A stretch of 41,339 bases of DNA. Origin: Colwellia sp. E2M01. Lineage in GTDB: Bacteria > Pseudomonadota > Gammaproteobacteria > Enterobacterales > Alteromonadaceae. The stretch covers positions 1 to 41,339 of the forward strand of contig NZ_JAHKPR010000090.1 in the NCBI RefSeq assembly GCF_018860585.1, read 5' to 3'. A program made the translations under genes and the position numbers. This document shows, piece by piece, positions 1 to 9,651 of the stretch (positions are counted from its first letter, which is position 1; each line of letters opens with the position of its first letter). The notes under the pieces are model-generated. The model made no database searches and was not told the origin of the DNA. It saw only the letters and a list, made by a program, of their open reading frames with translations.

Positions 1-1603
1 CATCATTTGCTGAGTCATCGTTTACTGACTCATTGCTTACTGAGTCAAGCAAGGCATCAATGTCATCTGGATCTGTTATGTCAGCTTCTGGCTCTGCTTC
101 AGCTGGCTTAACTGTTTCAGCTGTTATTTCATCAGTATCTTCAGAGTCATCATCATTCAAGCCGTTTAAAAGATCATTTAAATCATCCTGATTTAATTCG
201 CCGCCTTCAAGTTCTTCACTCTCTTGTTCTTCTGTTAATTCAATTTCATCATCTAAATCAGATAACAACGAATCTAAATCATCTTGACTTAATTCTCCGT
301 TTTCAAGTTCTTCATCAACTGGATCAGCAGTTTTAACAGGTTCATCATCTAGGCCTGATAATAAAGAATTGAGTTCATCATCTTCTGCATCACTAACGTC
401 TGGCAGTGCGCTGTCAGAATCATCATCGAGTAATATATCGTCAAGATCATCTAAGTCATCAAGATCATCTAAGTCGTCATCGTCATCTAAATGAATGACA
501 TCATCATCAACAGATAATTCATCCTCAATCGATAGATCAAGATCACCGTCAAGTGACACATCAAGTTCATCATCAAGGGATAAGTCAAGCTCATCATCCA
601 AGGATAGATCTAAATCGTCATCAAGTGATAAATCTAATTCATCATCGGCTTTAGATTCTTTTACCGCTGTTTCAGCAGGGGCTTTAGGCGCCGACTCTTT
701 ATTCTCTAGTTCACTAAAGAAAACTTCATCAGAAGCTTGTTTTCTTCGCTTAAATAAAAAGGCTAATAACCCTAAAACAAGAGCCGCGGGTAGTGTGGCC
801 ATAAGCATAATAAACCACCATTGTGAGGTGATATCTTGCTTAGACAATTCAGCTAATTGCTTTTCTAGTAATAATTCTTTTTCTCTCGCTTCAGCTTTGG
901 CTAATAAGGCTTGTTGCAATTTGATCATATCGTCCATTTGCAATTTGATCTCTTTGCCTTTTGCCACTTCTTCTTGCATTACGCCAAGTTTGTCGCTAAA
1001 AGTGCTCAGACGCTGACGTAAATCATCATTCTCTTTTAAAATAGTTTGTAAGCCGTCAATTGAATCGGTTATATCATTTTGAATAACTTCTAGACGTTTT
1101 TGCTGCTCACCGTCAAACTTTTGCATTTGGTCATTAATTTCAACCTTAACGCTGTCTAAATCTTCTTTTTTAACACTAGGTACTGTGGGTACGACTTTTT
1201 TTGCTTGGGCTGGTTTACTTAAAACCTTACTGGCCTTTTGAAAGTTAGCTTTAGCTTCATCGGCACTTACTGAGGTCATTTCATTAAGCGAGGGTATTTT
1301 TAAATATTGTCCTTCAACTAAGTGATTAATATTATTGTCTAAAAAACCCTGTGGGTTTTCTATATATAAGGCGTGCATTACCTGATAAATAGTTACGCGA
1401 GCATTGGGGCGTACTCGGGTTGCAATATTCCATAAAGTATCTGATGACAGTATAGGTCCGTATCTATCATAAGAAGACACATCAGTATTTTTAGGACCGA
1501 GCATGCGAATGCCACGCTCTTCTTCAGCATAGCTTGGAAAATGAACGGTTAGTATGCTGAGAATAATAGCCTGCCACAGGCACAGGCGTAATAATTTTTG
1601 CAT
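1..1603 (-). CDS. fimV: FimV-family polar/pilus assembly protein, N-terminal part (cut by window edge)
   Basis: The frame opens at ATG 1603, with AGGA seven bases upstream, and stays open to the left edge, so about 534 codons are seen and the C-terminus is missing. The first ~26 residues form a signal peptide ending in a PSYA-type cleavage site. Next comes the FimV N-terminal LysM-like segment (GPILSSDTLWNIATRVRP), then a coiled coil (roughly residues 150-245), one membrane helix near residues 262-285 followed by KRRK, and a very acidic cytoplasmic region with repeated LSLDDELD blocks. This is the FimV/HubP architecture: a peptidoglycan-binding inner-membrane protein that organises type IV pili and cell-pole proteins. 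The C-terminal TPR-like motif expected of the family lies outside the window. The neighbours asd and pdxB also flank fimV in related genomes. Serine-rich reading frames on the opposite strand are antisense shadows of the acidic repeats. Confidence 0.9.
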   Translation of the reverse strand, partial: MQKLLRLCLWQAIILSILTVHFPSYAEEERGIRMLGPKNTDVSSYDRYGPILSSDTLWNIATRVRPNARVTIYQVMHALYIENPQGFLDNNINHLVEGQYLKIPSLNEMTSVSADEAKANFQKASKVLSKPAQAKKVVPTVPSVKKEDLDSVKVEINDQMQKFDGEQQKRLEVIQNDITDSIDGLQTILKENDDLRQRLSTFSDKLGVMQEEVAKGKEIKLQMDDMIKLQQALLAKAEAREKELLLEKQLAELSKQDITSQWWFIMLMATLPAALVLGLLAFLFKRRKQASDEVFFSELENKESAPKAPAETAVKESKADDELDLSLDDDLDLSLDDELDLSLDDELDVSLDGDLDLSIEDELSVDDDVIHLDDDDDLDDLDDLDDLDDILLDDDSDSALPDVSDAEDDELNSLLSGLDDEPVKTADPVDEELENGELSQDDLDSLLSDLDDEIELTEEQESEELEGGELNQDDLNDLLNGLNDDDSEDTDEITAETVKPAEAEPEADITDPDDIDALLDSVSNESVNDDSAND

Positions 1604-1898
1604 CGGGATGTCCTAATTTATATGTCGAATTTAAGTATCTAATTTAACTGACTAATGTAAATAATGGCCTAAAAAATAGGTTTAGCGCCAAAAAAATATC
1701 ATATTACTTCACTCTTTTGAGATAAAGCTTCCTATTAGATAAAATGCAATGTTTATTCCAAAAAAGCATTAACTAACAAGATAATAGCAAATTAAGCGAA
1801 GAAGTCTCGCTTTTTATACGTGTTCTATTAATGATTAGTAGTCCGTAAAGCCTGTTTACTTTAAAGCCTAATATTGATTTTAACTAGGCTGTAATTGG
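1604..1898. other. Intergenic region upstream of fimV
   Basis: No credible coding frame is seen. The stretch is AT-rich and presumably carries the fimV promoter on the minus strand, but no box stands out enough to call. The ribosome-binding AGGA for fimV lies at its start. Confidence 0.6.
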
Positions 1899-1947
1899 AT
1901 AAAAAAAACTCGCCGTTATCTATATTGCTACAGTTAACGGCGAGTTT
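1899..1947 (-). terminator. Rho-independent terminator of asd
   Basis: A perfect 13-bp stem, AAACTCGCCGTTA (1906-1918) with TAACGGCGAGTTT (1935-1947), is followed on the minus strand by a U-run (the A-run at 1901-1905 on the plus strand). It lies 64 bases beyond the asd stop codon. Confidence 0.9.
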
Positions 1948-2010
1948 AATAAATTCTAAAATACTTTCTAAATGTTTTTAAGTATTTTATTTACCTTAAA
2001 AAAGTATCAA

Positions 2011-3030
2011 TTAACTTAAATGATCTTTAATAAGTAATTCTGCAATTTGTACGCTATTTGTTGCCGCACCTTTACGAATGTTATCCGCAACAATCCACAA
2101 GTTGATGCCGTTTGGATGACTGATGTCTTCACGAATACGACCAACAAATGTTTCATCTTTACCGCTTGCTTCACCAATTTGCGTCGGGAAGTCAGCATCG
2201 TTTTCACATAAAACAACGCCTGGAGCGTCTTTTAATAATGCTTTAACTTCATCAACAGAAATTTGGCTACGTGTTTCAATATGTAATGCTTCAGCATGAC
2301 CGAAGAAAACAGGTACACGAACAGCAGTAGGGTTAACTAATACATTTTCGTCGCCGAAGATTTTCTTTGTTTCCCACACCATTTTCATTTCTTCTTTGGT
2401 GTAACCATTATCAAGGAATACATCAATTTGCGGTATTACATTGAAAGCGATTTGACGTGAGAAGTTTACACTCTCAACTGGCTTACCTTGTAATAAATCA
2501 GCAGTTTGTTTTGCTAATTCGTCCATTGACTCTTTACCGCCACCAGAAACTGATTGATAAGTACAAACGTTAATACGATCAATACCTACAGCGTCTTGAA
2601 TTGGTTTCAATGCCACTAACATTTGAATTGTAGAACAGTTAGGGTTAGCAATAATGTTACGGTTGCGGTACTCAGCTAATGCGCCTGGGTTTACTTCAGG
2701 TACAACTAATGGAATATCTTCTTCGTAACGGAACTCTGAAGTGTTATCAATAACGATACAACCAGCTTCACCTGCAATTGGTGCAAATTTAGCTGAAATA
2801 GAACCGCCAGCTGAGAAAAAGCCGATTTGAGCTTGGCTAAAGTCGAATTCATCAGCGTTAAGCACTTCAATACTTTCGCCTTTAAATTCAATAATTTCGC
2901 CAGCTGAACGAGCACTTGCTAATGGATAAAGCTTATTAATTGGGAAATCTCTTTCTTCTAAGATTTCCATAATTGTTTTGCCAACTAATCCAGTTGCGCC
3001 AAGTATACATACGTCAAATTTCTGTGCCAT
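2011..3030 (-). CDS. asd: Aspartate-semialdehyde dehydrogenase
   Basis: The protein (339 aa) reduces aspartyl-4-phosphate to aspartate-4-semialdehyde with NADPH. This is the branch-point step to lysine/diaminopimelate, threonine and methionine. The N-terminal Rossmann motif GATGLVG is at residues 11-17. The catalytic cysteine is C132 in NPNCSTIQ, and the conserved base is H245 in FFGHAEAL. The motif GEASGKDETFVGRIR lies near the C-terminus. Length and sequence fit the Vibrio Asd2/Pseudomonas-type enzyme. In E. coli the comparable place beside pdxB is held by usg, an Asd paralogue thought inactive; this copy keeps the catalytic residues, so it is called as active Asd. pdxB lies 13 bases upstream on the same strand, suggesting co-transcription, and a strong terminator follows. 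Confidence 0.93.
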   Translation of the reverse strand: MAQKFDVCILGATGLVGKTIMEILEERDFPINKLYPLASARSAGEIIEFKGESIEVLNADEFDFSQAQIGFFSAGGSISAKFAPIAGEAGCIVIDNTSEFRYEEDIPLVVPEVNPGALAEYRNRNIIANPNCSTIQMLVALKPIQDAVGIDRINVCTYQSVSGGGKESMDELAKQTADLLQGKPVESVNFSRQIAFNVIPQIDVFLDNGYTKEEMKMVWETKKIFGDENVLVNPTAVRVPVFFGHAEALHIETRSQISVDEVKALLKDAPGVVLCENDADFPTQIGEASGKDETFVGRIREDISHPNGINLWIVADNIRKGAATNSVQIAELLIKDHLS

Positions 3031-3043
3031 GATCCTCTCTCTT

Positions 3044-4216
3044 CTAGTTGGATTTTTTACTAAAACCTAAGCGATGTGGCACACCACTATGGTCATTGTA
3101 TAATAAAGTTACTTCGACAGCTGAGAACTCCCTACGAACAGGGTAATTCTTACGTAAGCTATCAAAGCCTTGAGTAAATAATTGTTGACGAAATATAGCA
3201 TCGTCTCTTCTTACATCGTAAACCATTTTAACAAGCTGGTTTAGTAGTATTTGGTCAAACTCGGCATTAACTTCTACCGCAGCAATATTCGCCGGAGGAA
3301 GAAATTTTTTCAGCTTGTGTTTAGGTTCAATACTTAACTGCTGACATAATGCCTGATAGAGCATTTCACTACCACGAGCTTTTCCTTCTAAGCTATAACC
3401 AGCAATATGTGCCGTCGCTATTTCAGTATAAGGAATTAACGCTTCAAGTACGTTTGGCTCACCTTGCCACACATCAAGTACAACCTTTAAACCATGGCCT
3501 GACTCTTTTAACGCCAATAACGCATGGTTATCAATAACATCGCCACGACAAGCACTGATCAATATTTGATCATCTCGCAATAAAGCTAAGTTATCAGCAT
3601 TTAATAATTTATTTGTTGCGTGCTCTCCGCCTACCACTTTAGGTACATGTAAGGAGATAACATCACAGCTTAATATTTCAGACAACGAAACGTATTCACG
3701 TTTATCGGTATTGCTAGCTTCAGCTTGTTTTTGGGCGAGTAAAGGATCGCATATTTTATACTGAATACCTAACGCCTGTAACTTTTCACTAAGCCTTGTA
3801 CCCGTGTTACCGCCACCAACAATACCAACCGTCAATTCAGACAAGTTAATTAAGTAACGCTCAGCCAAAACAACTAACGCACTTAAAACATATTCAGCAA
3901 CCGATACTGCATTACAACCTGGCGCGGAATGAAAGGCTACTTTACGACTTGCAAGGTAGTCTAAATCAATATGATCTGTACCAATAGTGGCACTACCTAC
4001 AAACTTCAATTTACTATTTAAATGAAGTAACTGTTCGTTCACCTGTGTTATTGAACGTACTAAAAGCACATCAGCATCAGCAACCTGCTCTGCTGTTAAT
4101 GTTCTCCCAGAAAAAGGAACTAGTTCCTCAACGTTATCGCCATCGACATTCAGTTGACAGAGTTCGCTAAAAAACTCTTTAGCAAAAGGCATGTTCTCAT
4201 CAAAATATATTTTCAT
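3044..4216 (-). CDS. pdxB: Erythronate-4-phosphate dehydrogenase
   Basis: The protein (390 aa) oxidises 4-phospho-D-erythronate in the DXP-dependent route to pyridoxal 5'-phosphate. It begins with the PdxB-typical MKIYFDENMPFAKEFF. The NAD-binding motif GIVGGGNTGTRL spans residues 131-142. The catalytic triad of D-isomer-specific 2-hydroxyacid dehydrogenases is visible as R224 (SACRGDVID), E253 (QGEPN) and H270 (TAHIAGYS). The C-terminal ~100 residues match the PdxB dimerisation domain in length. The gene lies between asd and fabB on the same strand; a terminator separates it from fabB, so it probably has its own promoter within 4217-4343. Confidence 0.94.
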   Translation of the reverse strand: MKIYFDENMPFAKEFFSELCQLNVDGDNVEELVPFSGRTLTAEQVADADVLLVRSITQVNEQLLHLNSKLKFVGSATIGTDHIDLDYLASRKVAFHSAPGCNAVSVAEYVLSALVVLAERYLINLSELTVGIVGGGNTGTRLSEKLQALGIQYKICDPLLAQKQAEASNTDKREYVSLSEILSCDVISLHVPKVVGGEHATNKLLNADNLALLRDDQILISACRGDVIDNHALLALKESGHGLKVVLDVWQGEPNVLEALIPYTEIATAHIAGYSLEGKARGSEMLYQALCQQLSIEPKHKLKKFLPPANIAAVEVNAEFDQILLNQLVKMVYDVRRDDAIFRQQLFTQGFDSLRKNYPVRREFSAVEVTLLYNDHSGVPHRLGFSKKSN

Positions 4217-4343
4217 TAAGGCTAACTTTTATCTGTAAATTTTTGGCTGCAAATATTAAAGCGCGTAATTATACCTTTATTAAGGACAATAACGCTATGC
4301 TTTAGGCAAATGATGGGTATTTAGATTGCAAATTCAGACAATA

Positions 4344-4377
4344 AAAAACCACATTAAAGTAATTTAATGTGGTTTTT
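4344..4377 (-). terminator. Terminator of fabB
   Basis: A perfect 15-bp stem, AAAAACCACATTAAA (4344-4358) with TTTAATGTGGTTTTT (4363-4377), has a GTAA loop. It carries A/T runs on both sides and could act in either direction; in context it ends fabB transcription before pdxB. Confidence 0.88.
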
Positions 4378-4387
4378 ACACTACTCA

Positions 4388-4420
4388 TAAAGAAAAATAA
4401 CTAAATGCTATTTTTCTTTA
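4388..4420 (-). repeat. Second hairpin directly after fabB stop
   Basis: A perfect 12-bp inverted repeat, TAAAGAAAAATA (4388-4399) with TATTTTTCTTTA (4409-4420), lies just beyond the fabB stop codon and before the main terminator. It is very AT-rich and may be a weak first terminator or a 3'-end stabiliser. Confidence 0.6.
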
Positions 4421-4434
4421 ATAAATATAAGTAG

Positions 4435-5646
4435 TTATTTATATTTTTTCATGACTAAGGTAGCGTTTGTACCACCAAAACCGAAGCTATTAGACATAAT
4501 TAAGTCTAATTCAACATCGCGCTTTTCAGTAACAATGTCTAAGCCTTGTGCTTGTTCATCTAAATTTTCAACATTAATTGATGGGGCAACAAAGCTGTTT
4601 TCCATCATCAAAATTGAGTAAATAGCTTCATGAACACCTGCAGCACCTAACGCGTGACCTGTCATAGCTTTAGTTGCACTAATTGCTGGTGAGTCTTCGC
4701 CAAATAATTCTTGAATAGCGCCTAACTCTTTAACATCGCCAACAGGTGTAGAAGTACCGTGTGTGTTTAAGTAATCAACTTTACCTTCTACACCTTGCAT
4801 AGCTTGTTGCATACAACGAACTGCACCTTCACCACTTGGAGCAACCATGTCGTAACCATCAGAGGTTGCGCCATAGCCAACTAATTCAGCATAGATATGC
4901 GCGCCACGAGCAAGTGCATGTTCTAGTTCTTCAACTACAACCATACCGCCACCACCTGAGATAACAAAACCGTCACGGTCAGCATCATAAGTACGTGAAG
5001 CAAGCTCTGGTGTATCGTTACGACCCGCAGATAATGCGCCCATGCCGTCAAACATCATAGCCAATGACCAATGAACTTCTTCACCACCACCAGCAAAAAC
5101 AACATCTTGTTTACCAAGTTGAATAAGCTCCATCGCATTACCAATACAATGCGCACTAGTTGCACAAGCAGAGCTAATAGAATAGTTAACACCTTTAATT
5201 TTAAATGGTGTTGCTAAACAAGCTGATACTGTACTACCCATAGTTTTAGGAACAGCATAAGGACCTACACGACGAATACCACGCTCACGTAATGTATCAG
5301 TAGAAGCTACAATATTTTCTGAAGATGCACCACCAGATCCAGCAACAATACCAGTACGAACATTTGAAATTTGTTCTTCAGTTAATTTAGCATCTTTAAT
5401 CGCTTGATCCATAGCAACGTATGCATAACCTGCTGCATCACCCATAAAACGAATCGCTTTACGGTCAATATGATCTTTAGTTTCAAGTGTAGGTTTACCC
5501 CAAACTTGGCTGCGCAAGCCTTGCTCTGCGAAGCTTTCTGCACGAGATATACCTGATTTACCTGCTTTTAATGAAGCTAAAACTTCATCAGCGTTATTAC
5601 CAATACTTGAGACAATACCTAAGCCTGTTATTACGACACGTTTCAT
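4435..5646 (-). CDS. fabB: 3-oxoacyl-[acyl-carrier-protein] synthase I
   Basis: The protein (403 aa) condenses malonyl-ACP with acyl-ACP. It is essential for elongating the cis-unsaturated intermediates made by FabA. The Cys-His-His site is present: C161 in [11 protein letters not shown]296 in [11 protein letters not shown] and H331 in [10 protein letters not shown], with the conserved lysine K326. The C-terminal [14 protein letters not shown] motif is intact. The length equals that of E. coli FabB and distinguishes it from FabF (about 412 aa). The gene is divergent from mnmC, as in E. coli. A FabR-like palindrome lies upstream at 5793-5810 and a TATAAT -10 at 5687-5682, so control by FabR in response to the unsaturated/saturated acyl balance is inferred. 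Confidence 0.96.
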   Translation of the reverse strand: MKRVVITGLGIVSSIGNNADEVLASLKAGKSGISRAESFAEQGLRSQVWGKPTLETKDHIDRKAIRFMGDAAGYAYVAMDQAIKDAKLTEEQISNVRTGIVAGSGGASSENIVASTDTLRERGIRRVGPYAVPKTMGSTVSACLATPFKIKGVNYSISSACATSAHCIGNAMELIQLGKQDVVFAGGGEEVHWSLAMMFDGMGALSAGRNDTPELASRTYDADRDGFVISGGGGMVVVEELEHALARGAHIYAELVGYGATSDGYDMVAPSGEGAVRCMQQAMQGVEGKVDYLNTHGTSTPVGDVKELGAIQELFGEDSPAISATKAMTGHALGAAGVHEAIYSILMMENSFVAPSINVENLDEQAQGLDIVTEKRDVELDLIMSNSFGFGGTNATLVMKKYK

Positions 5647-5681
5647 TTAACTAACCATCTATAATTATAAAATTTTGCGCT

Positions 5682-5687
5682 ATTATA
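5682..5687 (-). promoter_or_regulatory. Probable -10 box of fabB
   Basis: TATAAT reads on the minus strand at 5687-5682, 36 bases before the fabB start codon. The -35 is poor (GTAGAT or TTGAAA at unfavourable spacing), as expected of an activated promoter. The box lies in an imperfect palindrome (about 5679-5725) with the inner stem GATTGA/TCAATC. Confidence 0.5.
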
Positions 5688-5792
5688 TCGAGGGATTGAC
5701 TTTCAATCTACCGCGATAATAGCCATTAAACTGGTTAAAATTATTTACCTATTTCTTAGTAAGTTCTTAGTAAGAGTTTTACGAAGAAAACC

Positions 5793-5810
5793 AGCGTACA
5801 CTTGTACTCT
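5793..5810. promoter_or_regulatory. FabR-like operator in the fabB/mnmC intergenic region
   Basis: AGCGTACACTTGTACTCT is an 18-bp palindrome of the form AGnGTACA-NN-TGTACnCT. From memory this resembles the FabR operator found before fabA and fabB in gammaproteobacteria. It lies about 105 bases upstream of the putative fabB -10. The rest of the 309-bp gap (5647-5955) shows no gene. Confidence 0.55.
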
Positions 5811-5955
5811 ATAATAAGTGATCCACTTTAATATATCTATGACAATTTAATGAATCTTTAGAAATTTTCTGATCAAAATATATATTTTTCACGTAAAATA
5901 CTACGGATATACTTCTCAGCTCTAGCAAATTCAGTGGTAGCACATAAATATTTCT

Positions 5956-8010
5956 ATGAATGACACAGATAAATGTAACAATACCAGTCAATTATCTTAT
6001 CAAAAAGATGGGGCTCCCTACTGCGAGCGCTTTGATGATATTTATTTTGATAGTGAATCAGGTTATGCACAAAGTGATTTAGTTTTTATTCAAAAAAATG
6101 ACATTAAGTCACGGTTACAAAAGGTAAAAAATACATTCACCATTGCTGAAACAGGTTTTGGTACTGGCTTAAATTTTTTATTAACATTACAAGCATACCA
6201 AGCCGCACAACAAGCTTCTAATAGCCAACTGGCTCCCCTACATTTTATTAGTGTTGAGAAATATCCGTTATCAAAAGCACAATTAATAAAATCCTTATCA
6301 ATATTGCCACAACTACAAGAATTCGCTTTTGCGTTAACCGAGGCTTATCCCGAAGACTTAAAGCAAATCACTCTTAATGCTGACAAACAATTTACGACCC
6401 GCTTTTTAGACGATAAAGTACAACTTACCCTAATTTTTGATGACGCTGCCAACGGTTTATCTTCTATTAAATCAACAAAAAAAGGTGTAGTTGATGCTTG
6501 GTATTTAGATGGCTTTTCACCCGCTAAAAACCCTGATATGTGGAGTGAAGCGCTTTTTGCTGAAATAGGTAGATTATCTAAAGAGCAAGCCAGTCTAACA
6601 ACTTTTACTGTGGCCGGCTTGGTAAAAAGGCAATTACGAAAAATAGGCTTTCGCCTTGAAAAACAGTTAACTCATGGTAAAAAGAAAGAAATGTTTTTCG
6701 GAATTATGCAAAGTAACCCCTTAACTAACAAAGGTTATCAATTAAGACCACGAATTATAAAGCCGCAACACGTAACAATTATTGGTGGCGGTATAGCTTC
6801 AGCTTGCGCCGTTTATGCGCTAACGAAACAAGGCATAAAGGTCACCTTATATTGTAAAGACAGCACCTTAGCGCAAGGGGGGTCAAGTAATGCTATTGGC
6901 GCATTATTTCCTTTACTGCATCAACAAAGTGATGATATCAGTGCTTTTTATCAACAAGCCTTTTGGCGTGCTAGAGAATTATACGATGAAATTAACGATA
7001 CAGGATTTACCTTTGAACATCAGTGGTGTGGCTTATTAGAAGTTTCGTACAAGGATGCATTAGTAAAAAGGCAATGTACTTTTGAACAACTTAATACATG
7101 GCCCAAAGAGCTTATTCATGGCGTAAATGCCAAACAAGCAACAGATCTCGCTAATATAAGCTTACCTTACGGGGGTTTATTTATGCCAAATGCAGGTTGG
7201 GTATCACCACCTGATTTAGTTAAAAAAATATTTGCAGCCGCGCAAGCAACTAACCATTTAAGAGTGTTCACCGATACCCATGTCACTAAAATTAAACAAG
7301 TAGCCAGTGCTGCTAATAATGAACATACCTGGCGTTTATCGAGCAACCAAGGAGAGTTTACTGCTGATGTTTTAGTCCTTTGCGCTGGCGCAGACTCGAT
7401 TGAAATTGAGCAACTAAAAGCATTACCGATAACGCCTACCCGTGGGCAAATTACCAGTATGAAAAGCAATAGCGCGATTAACAAACTTGCTACGGTAATA
7501 TGCCACAAAGGTTACCTGACCCCAGAAAGTAATGGCATTCATTGTATTGGCGCAACATTTCAAAAAAATGATACTGATATCACTACTAATGACGCCGATA
7601 ATCAATATAACTTAACCACGTTAGCTAAGTGTTTACCTGATCTAGCTGAGCGTATTAATTGGCAGACTGAAGATATTTCAGCAAGTAAAGCTAGGTTGCG
7701 TTGTATGTCGCAAGATCATTTACCTTTAGTAGGCGCAGTTCCAGATATTAGTGCACATAAAGAAAGTTATAGTCATTTAGCAAAAGATAAAAATTGGAAG
7801 TACAAACAAGCAGCGCCTTGTATTGATAACTTGTATGTATTGTTAGGGCTTGGCGCCAGAGGTTTATGCTCAGCGCCTTTAGCAGCAGATATTTTAGCCG
7901 CAGATTTATGTAATACACCTTATCCGATGGATAACAATATGCTTTTTAATTTAAGTCCGAATCGATTTATTGTTCGAGATATTATAAAAAGAAAAGTTAA
8001 TGTCGAATAA
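5956..8010 (+). CDS. mnmC: Bifunctional tRNA 5-methylaminomethyl-2-thiouridine biosynthesis protein MnmC
   Basis: The protein (684 aa) finishes the wobble modification mnm5s2U34 of tRNAs for Lys, Glu and Gln. The N-terminal methyltransferase domain has the SAM motif ETGFGTGLN (65-73) and the [17 protein letters not shown] segment. The C-terminal FAD-dependent oxidase begins near residue 272 with the dinucleotide motif [17 protein letters not shown] and ends with the [18 protein letters not shown] block typical of the family. The oxidase removes the carboxymethyl group and the methyltransferase then methylates the exposed amine. It is divergent from fabB and convergent with yfcL, matching E. 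coli order. The ATG at 5956 lacks a strong Shine-Dalgarno, but the reading frame start fits family length (E. coli 668 aa). Confidence 0.95.
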   Translation: MNDTDKCNNTSQLSYQKDGAPYCERFDDIYFDSESGYAQSDLVFIQKNDIKSRLQKVKNTFTIAETGFGTGLNFLLTLQAYQAAQQASNSQLAPLHFISVEKYPLSKAQLIKSLSILPQLQEFAFALTEAYPEDLKQITLNADKQFTTRFLDDKVQLTLIFDDAANGLSSIKSTKKGVVDAWYLDGFSPAKNPDMWSEALFAEIGRLSKEQASLTTFTVAGLVKRQLRKIGFRLEKQLTHGKKKEMFFGIMQSNPLTNKGYQLRPRIIKPQHVTIIGGGIASACAVYALTKQGIKVTLYCKDSTLAQGGSSNAIGALFPLLHQQSDDISAFYQQAFWRARELYDEINDTGFTFEHQWCGLLEVSYKDALVKRQCTFEQLNTWPKELIHGVNAKQATDLANISLPYGGLFMPNAGWVSPPDLVKKIFAAAQATNHLRVFTDTHVTKIKQVASAANNEHTWRLSSNQGEFTADVLVLCAGADSIEIEQLKALPITPTRGQITSMKSNSAINKLATVICHKGYLTPESNGIHCIGATFQKNDTDITTNDADNQYNLTTLAKCLPDLAERINWQTEDISASKARLRCMSQDHLPLVGAVPDISAHKESYSHLAKDKNWKYKQAAPCIDNLYVLLGLGARGLCSAPLAADILAADLCNTPYPMDNNMLFNLSPNRFIVRDIIKRKVNVE

Positions 8011-8094
8011 ACCATGTAGATTGTGGTTAAGCTTTGAGTCTTATCTTAAAAATTATATTAAAGTTGCCTCAGGATTAACTTGAACTTTATATTA

Positions 8095-8415
8095 TTAATT
8101 TTCTAGTGCTATTTTCGTTTGTAGCTGTAACCAAAAGTTAGTCACAATAGCGAAGTCTTGTGGCGATAATTCACTTTTAGCCAAGCTAATTTTTTGTGTT
8201 ACTTCGGTACATAACTCAGATGAAAGCAATTGACTTTCATCACCAAAGTCAGTGGCAACTAAAGAGAAAATGCCTCGAATATACCCACCCGCAAATAGCG
8301 TATCGCTATCAGAGTCTTGATCAAATAAACCATCTAAATGCTGATATATATCTGCAGGAGTGTTTAATAGATTATTTGATGGCACTTGGGTAGGTGTAGC
8401 TGAGTTATTTGACAT
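8095..8415 (-). CDS. yfcL: YfcL family protein
   Basis: A small protein of about 106 aa. The segment ADIYQHLDGLFDQDSDSDTL, followed by FAGGYIRGIFSLV and ending in ELSPQDFAIVTNFWLQLQ, matches the YfcL family, which in E. coli lies beside mnmC. Its function is not established. The ATG at 8415 is preferred because an AAGTGA lies upstream at fair spacing; a GTG at 8424 would add three residues. It is convergent with mnmC, and its stop is 84 bases from the mnmC stop with no clear terminator between them. Confidence 0.85.
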   Translation of the reverse strand: MSNNSATPTQVPSNNLLNTPADIYQHLDGLFDQDSDSDTLFAGGYIRGIFSLVATDFGDESQLLSSELCTEVTQKISLAKSELSPQDFAIVTNFWLQLQTKIALEN

Positions 8416-8481
8416 AGTTTTCACTTAAAAATTAATGAGCGGTTAGTATTACTTACATTCTTTACATTACTTGTGCGTATT

Positions 8482-9651
8482 CTACTGCGGGCTAGCAACG
8501 TGGTAAAGCACCTGATCTTTGTAACCTGTGGTTATTGCCATAAAACCTGACAATAACTGATCTAATTCGCTATCTCCCGTGTCACAAATTAATGGTTTAT
8601 TCGATAACTCGGCGAGTTTAGTTTTGGTGGCAATAATTTTAATATTATCTTTACCACCTGGTTGTTGCAAAATATAACGTATTACTCTCGGGCTTAGCTG
8701 CTGATTACCACGACCGAATATATGCCCTTGCCCACCAATTAAGGTAACCACTAAGGTTACGTTGGCTTGTTCGGCAGAGTTAAGTTGCAGCCATAGTTGC
8801 GCTTCGGTCATATCATTAGCGAGCAAGCTTTGATCTTTTACTAAGTCTACTCCTAATAAAGTATTATCTAACCCTAACTCTTGCATCAAAAAGTCAGTGG
8901 TAGAGCCCGAGCCAATAATAAACAATGCTTTATCGTTATCTTGCATAATAGAAATGATATCGGCGCTAATATCTTGTAAAACTAATTCGTCAGACTCTTT
9001 ACCGCCAGATTTAACCGCTTGTACATACCTTAGTTCGCTGGGGATTTGCATCTCTCCAAAACGTTTGGCTTTAACAACCCCTTGTCGAAATAATGTTTCG
9101 TCAATATCCATCACATCACCATCGGTTAAGGTGACTAATTGTTTGGTTACCATCAACTCAACCACGCGCCCTGCTGCAATAGGCGTAATGCCATAAACAC
9201 CTGAATGAATTTTACAACCTGCAGGAATACCTAACACAGGTACTTGTGCTACATTACTTTGTTCGGTGTGTAAATTAACAGCTTTAGCAATATTACGTGC
9301 GGTACCGTCTCCGCCCGCAAATAAAATAATATCAACTTGTTTGGCAAGTAAAGCTTTTATCGCTTGCTCAGTATCTTCTGGCTGGGTGTCATCTGAAGTT
9401 GTTTGATAAACTAACTCAACGTTAAAGCCTAAGCTTTTCGCTGCTTGCTCTCCCATTTGCTTGTTAACGGTATAAACGGTGATTTCGTCTTTATAGGGTA
9501 ATAAAATGTTTAAAGCGGTTTGCGTACGAGCATTAGCTTTTAGCTCAGCACCTAATGTTAACGCCTGGGTTAACATATCATCACTACCTTTTAAGGCTAC
9601 ACTACCACCAACACCAGCAATAGGATTAATAACTAAACCTAGTTTAAACAT
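8482..9651 (-). CDS. ATP-NAD kinase family protein (COG3199)
   Basis: The protein (389 aa) carries the diacylglycerol/NAD-kinase fold signature. The start LGLVINPIAGVGG and the GGDG motif at residues 113-116 (FAGGDGTARNIAKAV) are characteristic, as is the later GIPAGCKIHSGVYG block. The family resembles AcoX and the COG3199 group. It is distinct from the housekeeping NadK, which is encoded at 21501-22382, so the substrate here cannot be assumed to be NAD. The start codon overlaps the epmC stop by eight bases, indicating translational coupling. Confidence 0.85.
   Translation of the reverse strand: MFKLGLVINPIAGVGGSVALKGSDDMLTQALTLGAELKANARTQTALNILLPYKDEITVYTVNKQMGEQAAKSLGFNVELVYQTTSDDTQPEDTEQAIKALLAKQVDIILFAGGDGTARNIAKAVNLHTEQSNVAQVPVLGIPAGCKIHSGVYGITPIAAGRVVELMVTKQLVTLTDGDVMDIDETLFRQGVVKAKRFGEMQIPSELRYVQAVKSGGKESDELVLQDISADIISIMQDNDKALFIIGSGSTTDFLMQELGLDNTLLGVDLVKDQSLLANDMTEAQLWLQLNSAEQANVTLVVTLIGGQGHIFGRGNQQLSPRVIRYILQQPGGKDNIKIIATKTKLAELSNKPLICDTGDSELDQLLSGFMAITTGYKDQVLYHVASPQ

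Noticed and set aside
495-1016. Serine-rich 173-aa reading frame on the plus strand
   Set aside because: It is the antisense of the Asp/Leu/Ser repeats of fimV; the composition follows from the complement of those codons and no ribosome-binding site is seen.
5809-5991. 60-aa minus-strand frame in the fabB/mnmC gap
   Set aside because: It overlaps the mnmC start, has no family features and lies in the control region.
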